Assembly (NCBI GenBank): GCA_001579985.1
Contig: LRSR01007124.1
Location: 1-24,732, forward strand
DNA length: 24,732 nucleotides
Reading direction: 5' to 3'
Source of the DNA: Hypsibius dujardini
Taxonomy: Eukaryota > Tardigrada > Eutardigrada > Parachela > Hypsibiidae
Positions 10,311-19,929 of the stretch are shown one piece after another. The notes below the pieces were generated by a model. It was not told the origin of the DNA and did no database searches. It saw only the letters and a program-made list of their open reading frames with translations. Positions within the stretch are counted from its first letter, which is position 1. Each line of letters starts with the position of its first letter. The translations under genes and the position numbers were made by a program.

Positions 10311-11403
10311 TTGGGTGTAACCAGCTTTCATTGACCAGTTGGCAGGGACATACCAAGCAACAAATAGATGGACAGCTTCTCCTACGCGTACAGTTTCCTT
10401 GACAGACCGTTGTTGGCAAAAATCTTCTGTTTTAACAATTTGTAGGAAGCTGCTCGTAGTATGATTGTGTCGACACTGAATAACGCGGAGTGGGTAAAGA
10501 CACGGAAATCAAGAGCTTTAGACGTTGCGGTTCGCATAAACTCCATCCAGAGCGGTTTGGCCGACGACGATCTCAACACAGTTCTTTCCGCATCAGTTCT
10601 TCCTACTACTCTTTTTGTTCCAAAAATCGAAGAGGAGGACCACATATCCTGGCTGGCTAACCGGTTGGGAATAATTTTATCGGGAAGGATAACGCAAGCA
10701 CCACTAAGATTGATTCTATACATTGAGAGCGCCCATGCCTTGATGCAGATGCGAAATCTACTGAAAACGGCACTCAGCTTGGCCGACGGAAGTGGATCCT
10801 TGTTTGCGCTTGACGGGGTGGTTTTTGGATCTGACGATTACTGTGCCGATATCGGGGCGACAAGGAGCAAGGAAGCCACGGAGTTGATCTTTGCACGTCA
10901 GTTCTTCGTGAGTGCAGCCAAGTCATTCCAACGCCCTATACAGGCGATCGATTTAGTGCATATTGACTTCAAAGGTTCGCATGTGTTCGGATTTACTGCT
11001 ACTGCATGTAGTCTTTTTGCCGAAGATATCACCTTGAGATATATTTTGTTGTTGCAGACTTATCAGATTTGAAAAGACAAGCTGAGGAAGGTGCGAGATG
11101 GGGATTCACGGGGAAGCAAGTCATCCACCCGGCGCAAGTGGAAACTGTTCAGCGTGCCTTCTCCCCATCTCCTGAGCGGATTCAGTGGGCCAATGACCTT
11201 ATCACTGCATTTGAAGAGCATCAAAAGCTAGGAAAGGTTTGTGGAGAAAATCTCGGGGATGTACGATTCGAACCAACAACTTGATTCTATTTTGGTTTGT
11301 GTTCTTTCAGGGCGCTTTCACGTTCCAGAATAGCATGATTGATATGCCGCTTTTGCTACAAGCACAAAATGTCGTCGCCCAAGCCAAACAACTCAACCTA
11401 TGA
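9552..11403 (+). CDS. CLYBL: Citramalyl-CoA lyase, mitochondrial (CLYBL-like)
   Basis: Five exons: 9552-9703, 9974-10109, 10446-10974, 11058-11236, 11311-11403. They give 362 aa (human about 340). The protein cleaves (S)-citramalyl-CoA to acetyl-CoA and pyruvate in the mitochondrial matrix, a step of C5-dicarboxylate/itaconate clearance that protects B12-dependent enzymes. The N-terminus MKLLFRFPLAFLHRAKLSF, followed by IRRPFS, is an Arg-rich targeting peptide without acidic residues. The HpcH/HpaI-CitE TIM barrel begins at RRAVMYIPGDD. It carries CEDGVA (about 87-92), VRINS (Arg126), LYIESAHAL (Glu190) and GSDDYCADIGATRS (Asp226/227); by family knowledge these last two provide the Mg2+ ligands. 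The C-terminal lid GFTGKQVIHPAQVETVQRAF and the end FTFQNSMIDMPLLLQAQ are typical of CLYBL. Introns, targeting peptide and exon phases show it is a native nuclear gene despite the family's bacterial relatives. Intron 2 holds a CAGA microsatellite. Confidence 0.94.
10229..10311. repeat. CAGA microsatellite in CLYBL intron 2
   Basis: About 20 CAGA units, with one GAGCAGA interruption, lie in intron 2 (10110-10445). The adjoining open frames are repeat translation. Confidence 0.93.
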
Positions 11404-11435
11404 CAGTTAGTTTAATTCTTAGAGTGAATTTGTAA

Positions 11436-11584
11436 TACAGTGAAAGTCCCGAGATTCGAACAATGTCCCAGTGTCGTTTCTACTTTACTGTCTCAAACTC
11501 CAAACTAGAAAAGGCCGGCTCCGAGCAAACGGTTCGATCGAAATCAACTCACGTGACCGTTCGAATCTCAAGACTTTGACTGTA
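11436..11584. mobile_element. 145-bp TA-flanked MITE (Tc1/mariner/pogo type)
   Basis: Terminal inverted repeats of 24 nt start CAGTGAAAGTC at 11438 and, read inward from the other end at 11582, CAGTCAAAGTC. They match at about 21 of 24 positions and both run to GAGATTCGAAC. The element (11438-11582) is flanked by TA on each side (11436-11437 and 11583-11584). CAGT ends plus a TA target duplication fit the Tc1/mariner superfamily, in particular pogo-like elements. It is too short to encode a transposase. It lies about 33 nt after the CLYBL stop codon, so it probably forms part of that 3' UTR. Confidence 0.82.
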
Positions 11585-11600
11585 CGAGTATTTGATAAAT

Positions 11601-11893
11601 GGTACCGTATGCTCATGGTCTCAAGGGACACTTTTCTGCCCTACCCGTAAATTCTAACCAACCAGGACCGTGCCTTTTCAGTGCCGTTCACCAAATTACA
11701 ACTGTAGGGACAAATATACGGAAGAGCACGACTGTACAATCAATCAATCGAGCACAACGAGTAAGCTGTACGAAATGAGCCAGTCAGAGAAGATTGAACC
11801 AGATTGAACCAGATTGAACGTTCAATCAAGTACAGGGCCATACCCAGGGAGGCGGGGCTTAGCTGTCCCTTGAGATCGCTAGCATACGGTACG
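11601..11893. mobile_element. Inverted-repeat element, about 290 bp
   Basis: The left arm, GGTACCGTATGCTC with TCTCAAGGGACA (11601-11631), pairs with the right arm, TGTCCCTTGAGA with AGCATACGGTAC (11864-11892). The arms are about 30 nt and imperfect. No coding capacity is visible. Its right end overlaps the left end of the next element, which suggests nested or abutting insertions. A short GATTGAACCA triplication lies inside at about 11793-11820. Confidence 0.65.
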
Positions 11894-12254
11894 AGGTGAA
11901 GGCTGTTAACCAGGCCTTTTTAGAAATCGTAACTTAACCAGGCCGGCAGGCCAGCAGGTGGCGCATAAGTCGTTTTGCCCAGTCAACCCAGGGAGATGGA
12001 ACCCAAGTGGCGCCTCTATCGGACTGCTTGCCACTTCTCCATTGAAATTCTTCCCTTCCTTTTTTTGAACCCAAATTCGAACCGGGAGGCTTAGGAACGA
12101 ACTAAAATGGGTCAGAGATTGTTTTCTGAATGTTTTCAAGCCATCTGCTATGACATGGCAGCACTGCAGCGCCGGGAAATGACGTTGAAAAAACCCGGCC
12201 TTGTTAAGTTACGATTTCTAAAACGGCCTGGTTAACGGCCTTTACCTCGTACCG
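11887..12254. mobile_element. 368-bp MITE with 60-nt terminal inverted repeats
   Basis: The left arm 11887-11946 begins CGGTACGAGGTGAAGG and ends AACCAGGCCGG. The right arm 12195-12254, read on the other strand, begins CGGTACGAGGTAAAGG and ends AACAAGGCCGG. The two match at about 56 of 60 positions without gaps. The high identity suggests recent activity. It lies between the convergent CLYBL and POLRMT genes. A minus-strand open frame inside it (to 11906) has no recognisable product. No clear target duplication was seen. Confidence 0.85.
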
Positions 12255-12507
12255 ATGGTGTCATTGTAGCGGCTTTCTGTTTCTCATTATACCGATTTCA
12301 TGTTCTCATTTCTACGTGTCAACAACATTTTCAAACGAAATGTTACGTTCGAGTACTTGACAATAAAGACATCAACCGAAAAACTTTAAACAATCCACAC
12401 GGATTGAAGTCTGACTAGGAGTTCGTGTCACACTACAAAATCATCACACTCAAAAAAATCACACAACGTACAGTATCAATACCGACGAGATTTCACCGAC
12501 ACCTCAA
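12255..12507. other. POLRMT 3' flank, no further feature
   Basis: These 250 bp between the last MITE and the POLRMT stop codon should contain the POLRMT 3' UTR. No AATAAA was found on the - strand here. The AATAAA at about 12362 is on the + strand. Confidence 0.4.
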
Positions 12508-15500
12508 TCAACTGAAAAAGTAAGTCGACCGCAGAACTGATGTTAGATCAAACTTTCCTGAAAGAAAAAGACAAAGCACCGGTCAGAGGCCGAGCGAACG
12601 AGCAGCCCGGCAAAACCGTTACTGTATTTTCGCGTTAGACAGGGACAGTGGTACTGGAGTGGAACGTGTGCACGACTTGTGTGCATCGTACACACAGCAC
12701 AAGCGCCGCGTGGCCGATTAAACGTTCCACAGCTCGTACGCTGTCCCTGTCTAACGCGAACATACAGTACCTTTGGTTGGGACACTCTTTAACACTGCGT
12801 TCAGTCTCAGACGCGGATCTTCCGGGAACGGCGTACCGATATCCCTGAATGAAATAAGAAAACAGCAATACAAGAAAACAACTCGAGTCCGAAATTAAAA
12901 GTCGAGTCGAGTTCAGCAGTATTACCCCGGGCTGTATGAAAAGCGCTTCTCTAGGAACTCCGATAGGTCATCCAAAATCGGCAAACTGTGAAGTGCCACA
13001 AACTGTTCTCGTGTCAGCTGAAAATGCGGAACAGACCAAATTGAATTAGGACGCCATGATTTGTGAAGATTTCTTCCACCCCTTACCTACCTTGTTCATA
13101 ATGTCAACATTGGCCGGGTGGGTCCAGTAACTGTCGTGGACTGCCGCGAAACTAATCCCGGCCCTGAAGACAACACCAATCAGTCCACGGAACTTCACAA
13201 CAACGGCACAATGCAACCGCTCGGTCGCTCTCACCGTGCAGCATGCAGACACGTTAGCATCATGTGACTCGAGTCTAGCGAGTGGACGAAATTCGGCGGG
13301 AACGCATTCTTCTGCTTCATCACATTTGGTTTGCTGTACCCAAAAAAGAAGCCAGGGGTCAAGAAGCCACTGAAGGAAGTTTCATTGTTTTGGAACTTAC
13401 GAGTTAGCCTGTAGGAGATGAACACTTCGCGATGACTCAGCATAATTCTGCAAAAAATGAAGCCTAGAGCCGGTATCTCATACATGAAATGTAAGTCCGA
13501 GATGGCAACCAATATTCCCCAGTCCTGGCCAAAAATCGATCCAACTTTTCCCATTGAACAAACAGAAGGATACCTTTGGCAGCTTGAAATACGGCTGGAC
13601 CACAGGAAGTCCAAGGGGAGTCACCCACTCAACCGGCTTGTTGCGCACCGACGAGATCAGTTTCGCACAGTCGACGAACCAGTCCTGAATCTGCCGGGCT
13701 GATGTGAACATTTGCTTGATGCTGTCGAACGTCTTCTCGGCAAGGTATGAAGCTGCCGGCAAGCTTTTATGTTCCGGAAAGGCCTTGATGTCGGCCAATT
13801 GTTTCTGAATCTGCGCCCTGGCTCCGTACCGAGTGACGCCGTAGACAATAGTCATCACAGTCTGCTTCACCACCTACCACATCAAGAGTAATCTACTTTA
13901 GGATTCGATTCCATGTTAAACACAGCCAGCAATGCCATTCTCAATTCATCCAATTTACCTTGCGGCTAACGAATCCGTCCAACACTTTTGCAATCTCGAC
14001 ATCTGCAGCAGCGTCCTGATGACGCTCTTTCTCCACCTAAATGACAAACCCCCCACCACATCAAAGGACATCCCCAAACACTTACACCAAAGGCAACGGA
14101 AGTGCGTGAAGGTGAAAGTTTACCAAGCCAGCGACGCCACTGTACACATCCTGCGGCGTCTCAAAGGGGTACAAATTTACCGCCTCTGCTCCCTTCTGAT
14201 CACGACCAAGTGCAGCGTAATGTTGAAGCCCGTTACAGGAGCCATCCTGATGGACAGGGAAGTGGCTTACATACGCAGCCGGATTCGGGCTGCGGGAGGC
14301 ATTAGCAATTTCCATGCAACATGCTAACGTCTGCCAGGGATCGTCCGATTCTTTCCACCATTGTTTTCCCTGAGAATTAACATTGTCGTTGAGCCAAACT
14401 TTTGCATCCAAGAAAAAGACATCGCACCGTTAAGGGATTGTCGGCAGAGTCCAAAATGTCGTCCAGAATCTCATTGGCCCAAGCCAGCCGATCAGTCAGC
14501 GATGACCTGCATGAGAGCCATGACGTTGAATGACATGTACACGCTGTGGTAAAACCCTTGCGCTAACCGAGTCAAGCCATTACACTCGTTACATGGCTTT
14601 TATACACAGCCCCGAGTTGAAATGCTTAATTCGGTCAGTGCAAGGTTTGTGCCACGTGTGCACTTCAGCCAGGAGAACACAGGGTACACACTGTGGTAAA
14701 ACCCTTGCGCTAACCGAGTCAAGCCATTACACTCGTTGCACGGCTGTTATACACAGCCCCCGAGTTGAAATGCTTAACTCGGTCAGTGCAAGGTTTGTGC
14801 CACGTGTGCACTTCAGCCAGGAGAATACAGGGCAGACGTACGCCACAAAGCACTTACTTCTTTTTAAGGCCAGTTAGGTTAATCAGGTGAATTTTTAGCC
14901 AATCGAGACCTTTGTCCCCCAGCGGCATGCCTTTGGCAAAAAGGAGCATGCTTCGAGCCATATCGCCGCCGAGATGTTGAAAATGCGGAGGGACCGGGTA
15001 AACCCGTCCACGGAAGTCGATGTTTTGTGGGAACCAAAAGACGCTGTCGCGGAACTGGAATAAAGGACAAAGTGGCCAGGTGATGAGCAGTCTAACGACA
15101 TGTGAAAACTCACGTGGTTAGCAATCGACAGCTTATATAGCGCATCACACCACAAGCTGAACATTTCACTCCGTTTCTTCTTCAACATAAATCTCTGCCG
15201 GTAGATGACGTTCTTCTCCTCTGATGACAAATCTCTAAAAACAACCACCAGAATAATGTGAACCAAGGTCGGGGAGGCTAATATGTTTTGGCATTCACCG
15301 AGTAATCTTTGGTAGCGCCGGGCACTGCGACACGGGAAGGGGAATATCCACTTGCTCCATTCCGCCGTTCCTGAAGACCTGAATGATCAGGTCCAGGACA
15401 GGCTTGTTGACGATCCACGGTGAAGCCCCGAGTTGGTTTAACGTGTCCAGGATGGGGAAAATTTGTTTCGAGGGAACCAAATCCACTACACAGCCCTGCT

Positions 15501-18500
15501 TCATCGACATTTCCGGCAATCGCGTCAGAACGGCTGAAGTAACACGAGAATACCAATAAGATGTACGTTCTCCAGAAACCGTGATGGTAAACGTCAACCA
15601 GAGTCCTACTCTTTTGCAGGAGGTAACCGCCTGTCTTTGCAGTCAGCCATGGATGTGGAGGCACGCAGGTCGGACACATATCTGTGTCGAAATTCAGCGT
15701 CTCCGGCCTCGAGCCCTTGTACAGCTTCACTAGCACAGGATGAGGCTGGAAAAAAAGGTTTAACGTAAGTTAGGAGACAGGAAAACGGAACCTACAGCAA
15801 TCTCCATACCTTCACTTCTTCCTTCAAGCGGTCAGCATAATGACGGTACACTTTATACACAGCCGGCACGTACTGGTGCATCTCCACTTGCCGCAGCATG
15901 GTGCTATCCATTTTGATCTCGTTGATTATCGTGTCGTAGAGAAATTTACCGATGCGAACGAGAATGAATTTGGACCAGCTATGCTCTCCCAGATCCTAAC
16001 ACACAAGAACAAGCACCGTATTAGGCACAATGGCGAGGAGGAGACAAGCATTGAACAATAACAACAGAAAATACAGAATAAATAAATGGGTGGCTAAACA
16101 CGTGAGGTAAAACACCTTATAGTTACAGTGACAGATCACTCACTGCCCTGGCCGGCTATTTCATGTCATGTTAGACACCTCACAGTTACAGTTACAGATC
16201 ACTCACCGCTCTGGCCGGCAATTTCATGTCATGCTAAACACCTTATAGTTACAGTTACAGATCACTCACTGCCCTGGCCGGCTATTTCATGTCATGCTAA
16301 ACACCTTACAGTTACAGTTAAAGATCACTCACCGCCCTGGCCGGCAACTTCATGTCATGTTAAACACCTTATAGTTACAGTTACAGATCACACTCACCGC
16401 CCTGGCCGGCAATTTCATGTCATGTTCCACCTTTTGCCAGTATTGGCGACAGTTATACATGCTGGTCACTTGCTTATCCTCAAAGTATTTCAGGTACTCG
16501 GAATACGTTTTCTCCAACTAGAAAACATGACATACATTCAATTGAGCGATTAATAAACCGGCATCAAAAACACAAAGTTCTTACCCGGTCGACCAGCTTG
16601 TAATTTTTCTTGCACTGAAGAAGATACTTATCCATAACCTTACGTCCAAGCTGGGCGTGGAGCATGAAGGTGGACGGGGTGTATCCTTCCGATCCTTGTG
16701 CCAAACGAATGAGCTCCTAAAAGAACAATTGGATAAACATCAATCACGCTGGCCACCACTTCTGGACTTTCACCGCTTAAGGGAAGAGGAAAAAGTGTAC
16801 GTACATCCACTAAAATGTCAACGTAGTCCGATATCGGGAGCGTGGCCAGGTAAGGATAAATATGAACGCCCCTCTTAGGCCTGAACTGCATTTTCAGGGC
16901 ATCCATGTTCCGCTGCAAGGACATTTCCAGCGTCTTCGCCCACTGCTGCTTGAGACTGTCCAACTTGCTGCGGTACAAGCGGGTCTTCGCGTCCGGCGCG
17001 ACGGCATCAATCGACTTCACCGTCAGCACTCCACGCATTTCGCGATCCATTTGATCTTTCAGCAACTGCCTCGACAGATCGCGATTCGGGAGGACACCAC
17101 GGTAGGGGGTGTCTTTGAGGACAGCCGATGGGCGGTGATTGAGCGATTCCAGAATGGTTGGTTGGTAGGACACATCGCAGAAGGGAATAGTAGGTTGAAA
17201 ATTGGGTCGAATTTCATGGATGACTCGGAGGACGCAATCTCGTTCGTCCAAAATGAACCGGCATTGCAGGAACATATCCTGCAGCGGAATATTCTGCAAA
17301 CAAAAACCAACGATGTAGAACTCATTCCTTTCTGAGGCAGTTTCAGCGCATGAAAATCACAAAGCCCACCTCGTCTTGCATTTGCCGGATAATTCGTTTG
17401 GCAGTCTTCACATCGATCGGGTCGTGGCGTGCAATCGTCTCCAGAGCGGAAGCAAAGGACTGCGCGTTGGGCCGGATGCCGTCACTCTTCATCTGCTGGA
17501 ATATTTCTTTCACCGTCACCATATTTCCCTGAGGAATAAAATAAGGCGTTTTTTAACGACTGCAAAACAAGAGGGAAAACATACGAAAAACAGGTGTCTA
17601 GCAGTAGACGCATAAAAAATGGGCGAGCAACGACAAGAATCAAAGCTCAAACTTACTTACCTCTTTCGCAAATATGTTCAACAAAAGATTGTAGACAGAA
17701 ACGTCCACAATCTTCCGGCGGTCTACCGGACTTGGATACTGCTCCCTGTAGAAGGCGATCGCGCCGAATATCGGCTTCACCTAAGTTAACAAGTGATGGT
17801 TGGAATTAAACAAGCAAACCAAGTGCATGGACGTAATCAACACGAGATAAGTTGATTCACTGTCTAAAAGAGCTTCCTATTCCAGCACCATCCAAAATAG
17901 GGAAATTCTTACCAAGTCGATGTGTGCACAAGCAAGAATGTATGACTTCAAGCTCGAATTGAGCTGCTGAATGGTCATCTCGCGAACCGTCGCATCCTCC
18001 TGGCACTGCTCCACGATCCTCGCCTCCTCTTTCAGCGCCTTATTTATCACGCTCTTGGACTCTTTCTTGGGCGGCGCGTCCTTTTTGGGTGCGCTGTTCT
18101 TAACCGGCAAAGCCGATTCGAGCGCAGATGGCGCCTGAATCCGAAAGTCCGACACATTGGATAGATGATCCTGATGGAGGTGACTTCCGTCGTGGATGTG
18201 GCTGGCAAGAATGTCCAACCGATGATCGTTGAAATTTATCCGTGGTGCAGTTTTACGAGAACGGGACTTTTTGGCAGTTGCAGCGGCGGCAGCTTCGCGT
18301 TCCCTCAGCATCCTTATTTTATCCTTCAGTTGATGCCGGCTGTTTTGGAGAACTGCAAGGGGTCAAATTTGTGCAGTTAAAACAATTAAAACTTCAAGGT
18401 GTAAAAAAACACCCGCTTTCTGGCTCGCTCCGGCCGATTAATGGCCATCGAATAAATAAGTACAATCAATCAATCAATTTACCACCTGCTAAATAGGACA

Positions 18501-19615
18501 GTAGCTGTATTCAGAGCCAGCTGAAAAGTAAAACTGAAAATCTGGCTGAATTAAATTTTTGCGCAGCTGCGCGCTGATTGGTTGGCTGATTTCAGCCAAA
18601 TTTTGGCTGAAACTCAACAGTTTTGGCTGAAATTCAACAGTTTTGGCTGAAACTCAACAGTTTTGGCTGAAATTCAACAGTTTTGACTGAAATTCAACAG
18701 TTTTGGCTGAAACTCAACAGCTTGATCCATCATTTCTAACCGGAACGTCGCCTATAAAAGTTAGCGCCAATCAACCAATCCATCGTTCACGTATTCGTTT
18801 CTGGGGAAGACTAAACAATCAAGCAATCAAGGGATCTGTGACGTAGAGTAAAGCACAAAGTTTACAATCAATCAATGAACCGTAACAAACAGTCCATCAG
18901 TCTATTTCATTTTAATTCACTTGGATCCCGCTTTCCACTCAGAGCAGCTTTTTGTCTGAAAGCGTATGATTAGTCAACTTCAATCTGAAGAAAATGGTTT
19001 TAATTCAGCCAGGATTTCAGTCACATTTTTAAGCTAGCTCTGAATACAACCAGTGTACTACATCAGGCTCGTGTCGTGATGATCAATCAATCAAGCGTTT
19101 CATCAACCGTAAAATTTTAGCGATTACTTTTATGCAATCAATACATCGATCAACCGCAAATCGGTATGGGCAAGTGCCGATGGAAGTATCATCAACCACC
19201 AAAGCAATATCGATAGATTCCTCACTCACCTTTTATGATCTCCCGATGAATATTGTCGACTTCCGGTGGAAACGTTTGTCTTTTTGTATCGAACGAGCTT
19301 TGTTTTTTCGTGGCTGGTTTATTCTTTTTCTTTGCGGTCTTCTCAATTTCCACAATTAAATTTGTTTCGGCTGAACTCGGCGGGGCCGACAAAGTGGCTG
19401 CAGCAAAGAAAAGTGAATTTGGACTCATTACCGGGTGAAACCATCACAGTGCGAGGATAAAGGAAGGAAGAATTGGAACCTTTGAAACGAAGGGAGCGCG
19501 GAATTTTGAGAAGATTTCTCACGAGCGTTTTCTCTTCCAACAAACGACGCAGCGGAGCCCGTAAAGCTCTACTTCCGTGCACATGATCCAATAGGCATCC
19601 AAACCGTAAGGCCAT
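12508..19615 (-). CDS. POLRMT: DNA-directed RNA polymerase, mitochondrial (single-subunit, T7-like)
   Basis: Exons in transcript order: 19480-19615, 19230-19397, 17913-18352, 17661-17780, 17370-17528, 16805-17293, 16585-16716, 16398-16517, 15810-15995, 15610-15745, 15299-15533, 15114-15234, 14858-15054, 14428-14506, 14124-14369, 13959-14036, 13574-13873, 13401-13447, 13235-13333, 13091-13163, 12926-13017, 12771-12844, 12508-12557. They total about 1,258 aa (human 1,230). It transcribes mtDNA and primes its replication in the matrix. N-terminal part: Lys/Ala-rich linker and PPR-like helices ([19 protein letters not shown]). C-terminal polymerase: [16 protein letters not shown]; motif [17 protein letters not shown] (catalytic Asp near 948); motif [20 protein letters not shown] (Lys near 1017); motif [12 protein letters not shown] (catalytic Asp near 1173); last residues STYFFS as in other animals. 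The first exon is uncertain. It encodes an Arg-rich presequence ([19 protein letters not shown]) and joins by an 82-nt intron. The alternative start at 19428 gives 1,223 aa without an obvious presequence. Confidence 0.93.
12620..12769. mobile_element. 150-bp TA-flanked MITE in the last POLRMT intron
   Basis: The left arm 12620-12648 (TACTGTATTTTCGCG then TTAGACAGGGACAG) and right arm 12741-12769 are reverse complements at 28 of 29 positions. Pairing resumes further in (TGGAACGT with ACGTTCCA). TA stands at both tips (12620-12621, 12768-12769), as expected for a TA target duplication. The right tip lies exactly at the donor of the last intron: the donor G is 12770 and its T is 12769. Confidence 0.82.
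14537..14831. repeat. 147-bp tandem duplication with internal inverted repeat, POLRMT intron
   Basis: Copies lie at 14537-14683 and 14684-14831, starting GTACACGCTGTGGTAAAAC and GTACACACTGTGGTAAAAC, about 95% alike. Within each unit the 5' part (CACGCTGTGGTAAAACCCTT) and the 3' part (AAGGTTTGTGCCACGTGTG) are imperfect reverse complements, so a unit resembles a short foldback MITE that was then tandemly copied. It fills most of the intron between exons 14858-15054 and 14428-14506. Confidence 0.85.
16111..16430 (-). repeat. 63-bp minisatellite, five copies, spanning an exon/intron junction of POLRMT
   Basis: CTGGCCGG occurs at 16148, 16211, 16274, 16337 and 16402 (steps of 63, 63, 63 and 65). 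Read on the gene strand, each unit contains ATGACATGAA, (A/G)(T/A)(T/A)GCCGGCCAG and GTGAGTG. The first unit in transcript order is the true end of exon 16398-16517 plus its splice donor; the other four lie in the intron. Confidence 0.93.
18499..19055. mobile_element. 557-bp inverted-repeat (foldback-like) element in a POLRMT intron
   Basis: The left end at 18499 reads CAGTAGCTGTATTCAGAGCC. The right end, read inward from 19055 on the other strand, is CACTGGTTGTATTCAGAGCT. The arms continue ungapped for about 57 nt to CTGGCTGAATTAAA with roughly 80% identity. No transposase frame is present. The interior carries a 20-bp tandem array (18601-18720) whose core resembles the inner part of the terminal repeat. 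No convincing target duplication was found. The element is in the intron between exons 19230-19397 and 17913-18352. Confidence 0.72.
18601..18720. repeat. Six exact-length copies of a 20-bp unit
   Basis: TTTTGGCTGAAACTCAACAG repeats six times with only C/T and G/A changes. The preceding TTTCAGCCAAA forms a palindrome with the first copy. Confidence 0.93.
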
Positions 19616-19929
19616 GATAAGTGCATGTGAAAGACTATAGGGGACAGGAAATCCCGAAATAAACGCTTTTCGGGACAATAAAAACAGACGAAGATAATAA
19701 TAAATAATAATACTAATAATAAAAATAAATATTGCGAAACGGGGAAATGTGCAGAGCGCACTGAATGAGATGACGTGCGCAATGCGCAATGCCCTGTTGC
19801 TCAAATATAAGCCCAACAACAATATAAATATACATTTTTAGCGAATTTTTCCTTTTTAAATTGAAATTGGGATAATTGATTCGCTAATGCTGCAGTGCCC
19901 TAGAGAACCGAATTTGGATCAATTTCACG
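19616..19929. promoter_or_regulatory. Shared upstream region between POLRMT (-) and ANAPC5 (+)
   Basis: This is a 314-bp head-to-head spacer (about 500 bp if POLRMT starts at 19428). It contains an AT-rich TAA-type repeat at about 19693-19732. No other element was recognised. A compact bidirectional promoter is inferred from gene orientation only. Confidence 0.45.
19693..19732. repeat. AT-rich (TAA)n-like repeat
   Basis: A run of ATAATAATAAATAATAATAC and similar trinucleotides lies in the divergent POLRMT/ANAPC5 spacer. Confidence 0.85.

Noticed and set aside
9552-11403. Recent transfer of a bacterial CitE-type lyase
   Set aside because: Five exons, a mitochondrial presequence and animal CLYBL-specific C-terminal sequence show it is the normal nuclear gene.
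12543-12868. Small proteins on both strands around 12543-12868
   Set aside because: They cross the last POLRMT intron and its MITE. The true reading frame there ([11 protein letters not shown], then [15 protein letters not shown]) is different.
14082-14411. Exon starting at [14 protein letters not shown] in POLRMT
   Set aside because: This stretch is the 3' half of a 58-nt intron that happens to be open. The family alignment resumes at GKQWW after TTCTCAG.
19343-19822. A 159-residue minus-strand protein
   Set aside because: It is mostly promoter DNA and an AT-rich repeat. Only its part from 19615 to about 19480 is kept, as a possible first POLRMT exon.
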